DNA of 8,584 nt, taken from contig CAMLML010000118.1 of the NCBI GenBank assembly GCA_946481095.1, forward strand, positions 1 through 8,584, written 5' to 3'. Position 1 is the first letter of the stretch, and every line of letters begins with the position of its first letter. The stretch is from an uncultured Cellvibrio sp. Lineage in GTDB: Bacteria; Pseudomonadota; Gammaproteobacteria; Pseudomonadales; Cellvibrionaceae. Below, piece after piece: positions 6,347-8,584 of this stretch. The notes under the pieces are model-generated. The model was not told where the DNA came from. It was given only the letters and a program-made list of their open reading frames with translations, and ran no database searches. Made by a program: the position numbers and the translations under genes.

Positions 6347-8471
6347 CGATACCAAAAAAACGATTCAAACTGCCTACAGTCAGTTTTTGGAAAATAAAGG
6401 GCTGAAATCCCGTTACGGCCAAAAAATGATGATTGCCGAAATTGCCAAATGTCTCGGTAATATTGAATTGGATGAGGAGGGTGTGAGGGAACCATCTACT
6501 GAAAATGGCAATCATATTTGCGTAGTAGAAGCCGGTACAGGCACAGGTAAAACGATTGCTTATCTGTTGCCTGCATTGGTAATGGCAAAACATCTTGGTA
6601 AAAAACTGGTCATTTCTACTGCGACTGTCGCTCTGCAAGAACAAATTATTCATAAAGATTTACCCGAACTCGCCAAAAATGCCGGATTGAATTTCAGTTT
6701 TAATCTGGCAAAAGGTCGCGGCCGTTATTTGTGTTTAAGTAAATTGGATAACGTGATTGCTGAATATGAAAGTGGCATTAATCCTACTCGCGCTTTGTAT
6801 GAAGATGAATATCCAAGCCTGTCTGCACAGCACTATAAACTTTATCAATCCATGATGGAGTCGCTTGCTGCCAACAAATGGAATGGTGAACGCGATACCT
6901 GGCCGCAAGCACTTGAGCAGGAAGAATGGCAAATCATTACCACTGATCATCGTCAATGCACAGGGCGTCGTTGTTCCAACGTATCTGCCTGTAGTTTTTT
7001 TAAAGCGCGCGATACATTGCATGCAGTAGATTGCATAGTCACCAATCATGATTTGGTGTTGGTTGATTTAGCTCTGGGTGGCGGTGCGATTTTACCGGCA
7101 CCGGAAGATGCGATTTTTGTGTTTGATGAGGGGCATCATCTGCCACAAAAAACGCTCAGTCATTTTGCGCATCACAGCCGCATTTCATCGACCAGTAAAT
7201 GGCTGGATCAATCCAATAAAAGCTTGGGCGCATTATTAGGTTCAATTAGCGGTGCAGGGGATGTAGACCGTTATGCTGAACAACTGCCAGCATTATTTAT
7301 TAGCTGCAAAAGTTTATTGGATCAAATTTTTCCGCAGTGTGAACAGCTTGTACAAACCATTCAATTTGCTGATCGTGAGTCCCATTATCGTTTTGAACAA
7401 GGAAAAATTCCGGATATTTTAAAAGAGACTTGCATCAACTTATATAAAGAGTTTGATCGCTTGACCGAAACTCTTGGCAAAATGGCAGAAGAAGTTGGTA
7501 AGGCGATGGAAGATGCACATTGTCCTGTGCCGAAAGTGGATTTGGAAAATTATTACCCTTTAATTGGTACCTGGCATTCGCGTGCCGAACTCAATCGTGA
7601 TCTGTGGATAACCTACGCAATTGCCGATGCAGAAACTGATGTGCCCAAGGCGCGTTGGTTAACACCAGTCGAGCAAACCGGTGGCATTGATATTGAGGTC
7701 TGTTCAAGTCCAATTCTTGCTGCAAAAACTTTACAACATTCTTTATGGAATCGCGCTTGTGGTGTTGTGATTACATCTGCAACACTGACAGCATTGGGAA
7801 ATTTTCAACGTTTCAAAATGCGTGCAGGAACTCCTGATTCAGCGCAGTATCATAGTTTGCCCAGTCCATTTAATTTTCAAGACTCGACTTTGGAAATTCC
7901 TGCAGCTACAGTCGAAGCGACCAATGCAGATGTGCATACCATGGCTATTATTGATCAGCTACCGAATATTATCGATTTGAATGCGGGTACGTTGGTTTTG
8001 TTTTCATCCAAAAAGCAAATGCTGGATGTTTATGAAGAGCTGCCAACAGTATTGCAAAATAAAATTTTGCTACAAGGCGATGCATCCAAACAGGAGATGT
8101 TAATCCAACACAAACAAAAAATTGATTTAGGTGAGGGCAGTGTGCTTTTTGGTTTGGCGAGTTTTGCAGAAGGTGTGGATTTGCCAGGAAATTACTGCAC
8201 GCATGTCATTATCGCCAAATTGCCTTTTGCGGTTCCGGATGACCCGATTGAAGCGGCTTTGTCAGAGTGGATTGAATCGCGTGGTGGTAATGCATTTATG
8301 GAATTAACCGTACCAGATGCATCACTGAAATTAATTCAAGCATGTGGTCGCTTGTTGAGAACTGAAACTGATAAAGGCAAAATCAGCTTATTGGATCGCA
8401 GAATTATCAGTAAACGTTATGGCAAAGCGATTTTGAATTCTTTGCCACCGTTTCGGCGAGTGATTAATTAA
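6336..8471 (+). CDS. dinG: ATP-dependent Fe-S DNA helicase DinG
   Basis: This is a 711-residue XPD-like superfamily 2 helicase (5'-3'), very close in length to E. coli DinG (716), which resolves R-loops and replication-transcription conflicts. Visible motifs are the Q-motif Gln29, Walker A EAGTGTGKT (Lys72), motif Ia STATVALQEQI, Walker B DEGHHLP (264-270), motif III VVITSATLT, motif V FGLASFAEGVDLPG and motif VI QACGRLLRTET. The [4Fe-4S] cysteines are Cys133 (GRGRYLC), Cys208, Cys213 and Cys219; the last three have the same spacing as C194/C199/C205 of E. coli. There is a small insertion before Walker A (about 45-60), and the basic C-terminal tail of the E. coli protein is missing, ending at LPPFRRVIN. 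The ATG lies inside the end of the acyltransferase gene (11-bp overlap) and has no Shine-Dalgarno, so translational coupling is likely. No SOS box is recognisable upstream. Confidence 0.96.
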   Translation: MLSDDTKKTIQTAYSQFLENKGLKSRYGQKMMIAEIAKCLGNIELDEEGVREPSTENGNHICVVEAGTGTGKTIAYLLPALVMAKHLGKKLVISTATVALQEQIIHKDLPELAKNAGLNFSFNLAKGRGRYLCLSKLDNVIAEYESGINPTRALYEDEYPSLSAQHYKLYQSMMESLAANKWNGERDTWPQALEQEEWQIITTDHRQCTGRRCSNVSACSFFKARDTLHAVDCIVTNHDLVLVDLALGGGAILPAPEDAIFVFDEGHHLPQKTLSHFAHHSRISSTSKWLDQSNKSLGALLGSISGAGDVDRYAEQLPALFISCKSLLDQIFPQCEQLVQTIQFADRESHYRFEQGKIPDILKETCINLYKEFDRLTETLGKMAEEVGKAMEDAHCPVPKVDLENYYPLIGTWHSRAELNRDLWITYAIADAETDVPKARWLTPVEQTGGIDIEVCSSPILAAKTLQHSLWNRACGVVITSATLTALGNFQRFKMRAGTPDSAQYHSLPSPFNFQDSTLEIPAATVEATNADVHTMAIIDQLPNIIDLNAGTLVLFSSKKQMLDVYEELPTVLQNKILLQGDASKQEMLIQHKQKIDLGEGSVLFGLASFAEGVDLPGNYCTHVIIAKLPFAVPDDPIEAALSEWIESRGGNAFMELTVPDASLKLIQACGRLLRTETDKGKISLLDRRIISKRYGKAILNSLPPFRRVIN

Positions 8472-8489
8472 ACATAAACCTGCTTCCTT

Positions 8490-8501
8490 CCCTTGATAGG
8501 G
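8490..8501. repeat. Small inverted repeat downstream of dinG
   Basis: CCCT-TGAT-AGGG forms a 4-bp stem with a 4-base loop, 19 bp after the dinG stop. It is probably part of the same repeat-rich tail as the larger stem that follows. Alone it is too short to be meaningful. Confidence 0.3.
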
Positions 8502-8508
8502 GCTGGCT

Positions 8509-8529
8509 CCTCCCTTTGAAAAAGGGAGG
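8509..8529. repeat. Perfect 9-bp stem-loop after dinG
   Basis: The arm CCTCCCTTT (8509-8517) and its exact complement AAAGGGAGG (8521-8529) flank a GAA loop. The stem is strong. It could help end or protect the dinG mRNA, but it is followed by CGGGGAGGG rather than a T-run, so it is not a canonical rho-independent terminator. The C-rich/G-rich composition differs sharply from the AT-leaning genes and resembles dispersed palindromic repeats often seen in intergenic DNA. Confidence 0.7.
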
Positions 8530-8533
8530 CGGG

Positions 8534-8584
8534 GAGGGATTTAAGATGGTCAATTTTACGAAGATTTTAAATCCCCCCTAACCC
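8534..8584. repeat. Second inverted repeat, probable dispersed palindromic element running off the window
   Basis: GGGATTTAA at 8536-8544 is complementary to TTAAATCCC at 8567-8575. Pairing can be extended on both sides with one mismatch and a wobble pair. The window ends in CCCCCCTAACCC, the type of sequence that typically opens an inverted copy of such repeats. With the stem at 8509-8529, the picture is of two G/C-rich half-elements facing each other; the right one is cut off. No coding sequence is seen in 8472-8584. Confidence 0.5.

Noticed and set aside
6735..7049. 104-codon open frame on the minus strand inside dinG
   Set aside because: It lies antisense to the conserved Fe-S region of DinG and shows no domain of its own.
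7125..7145. DEGH in place of DEAH in the helicase as a defect
   Set aside because: E. coli DinG also has DEGHHLP at this motif, so it is normal for the family.
8509..8529. Rho-independent terminator for dinG
   Set aside because: The stem is good, but it is followed by G-rich sequence rather than a T-run, so it is listed as a repeat.

Overview
The window reads as a chromosomal segment of an AT-leaning, polysaccharide-degrading gammaproteobacterium. DinG closely follows the E. coli protein along its length, and a lipoprotein GH97 glycosidase sits with a cyclic-di-GMP protein and a PlsC-like acyltransferase. A relative of Cellvibrio/Saccharophagus would fit, but the genus is inference. I see no tRNA, rRNA, CRISPR array, insertion sequence, integrase or phage gene. 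Coding density is high and codon use looks even, so nothing points to a recently acquired island.

Layout. (1) Positions 1-520, minus strand: an ECF sigma factor of the type with a DUF6596-like region (ECF42-like), cut off at the left edge. (2) A 113-bp divergent intergenic region with a plausible promoter for the rightward genes. (3) 634-2559, plus: an exported lipoprotein glycoside hydrolase of family GH97 whose active-site residues fit the retaining branch. (4) 2636-3697, plus: aldose 1-epimerase GalM, probably in the same transcription unit. Together these could form a small sugar-release and sugar-entry module: the hydrolase frees an alpha-anomeric hexose at the cell surface and GalM equilibrates the anomers in the cytoplasm. 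(5) 3690-4970, minus: a REC-GGEEF diguanylate cyclase with a second, degenerate receiver domain at its C-terminus, overlapping galM tail-to-tail by 8 bp. (6) A 218-bp divergent intergenic region. (7) 5189-6346, plus: a PlsC-superfamily acyltransferase with an unusual HX5D box. (8) 6336-8471, plus: the Fe-S helicase DinG, whose start lies inside the acyltransferase stop region. (9) 8472-8584: a noncoding tail with strong inverted repeats that look like the start of a dispersed palindromic element continuing past the window.

No clearly new multi-gene system is evident. The points most worth a second look are the REC-GGEEF-pseudoREC architecture, the retaining GH97/GalM pair, the HX5D acyltransferase translationally coupled to dinG, and the palindromic repeat at the right edge.
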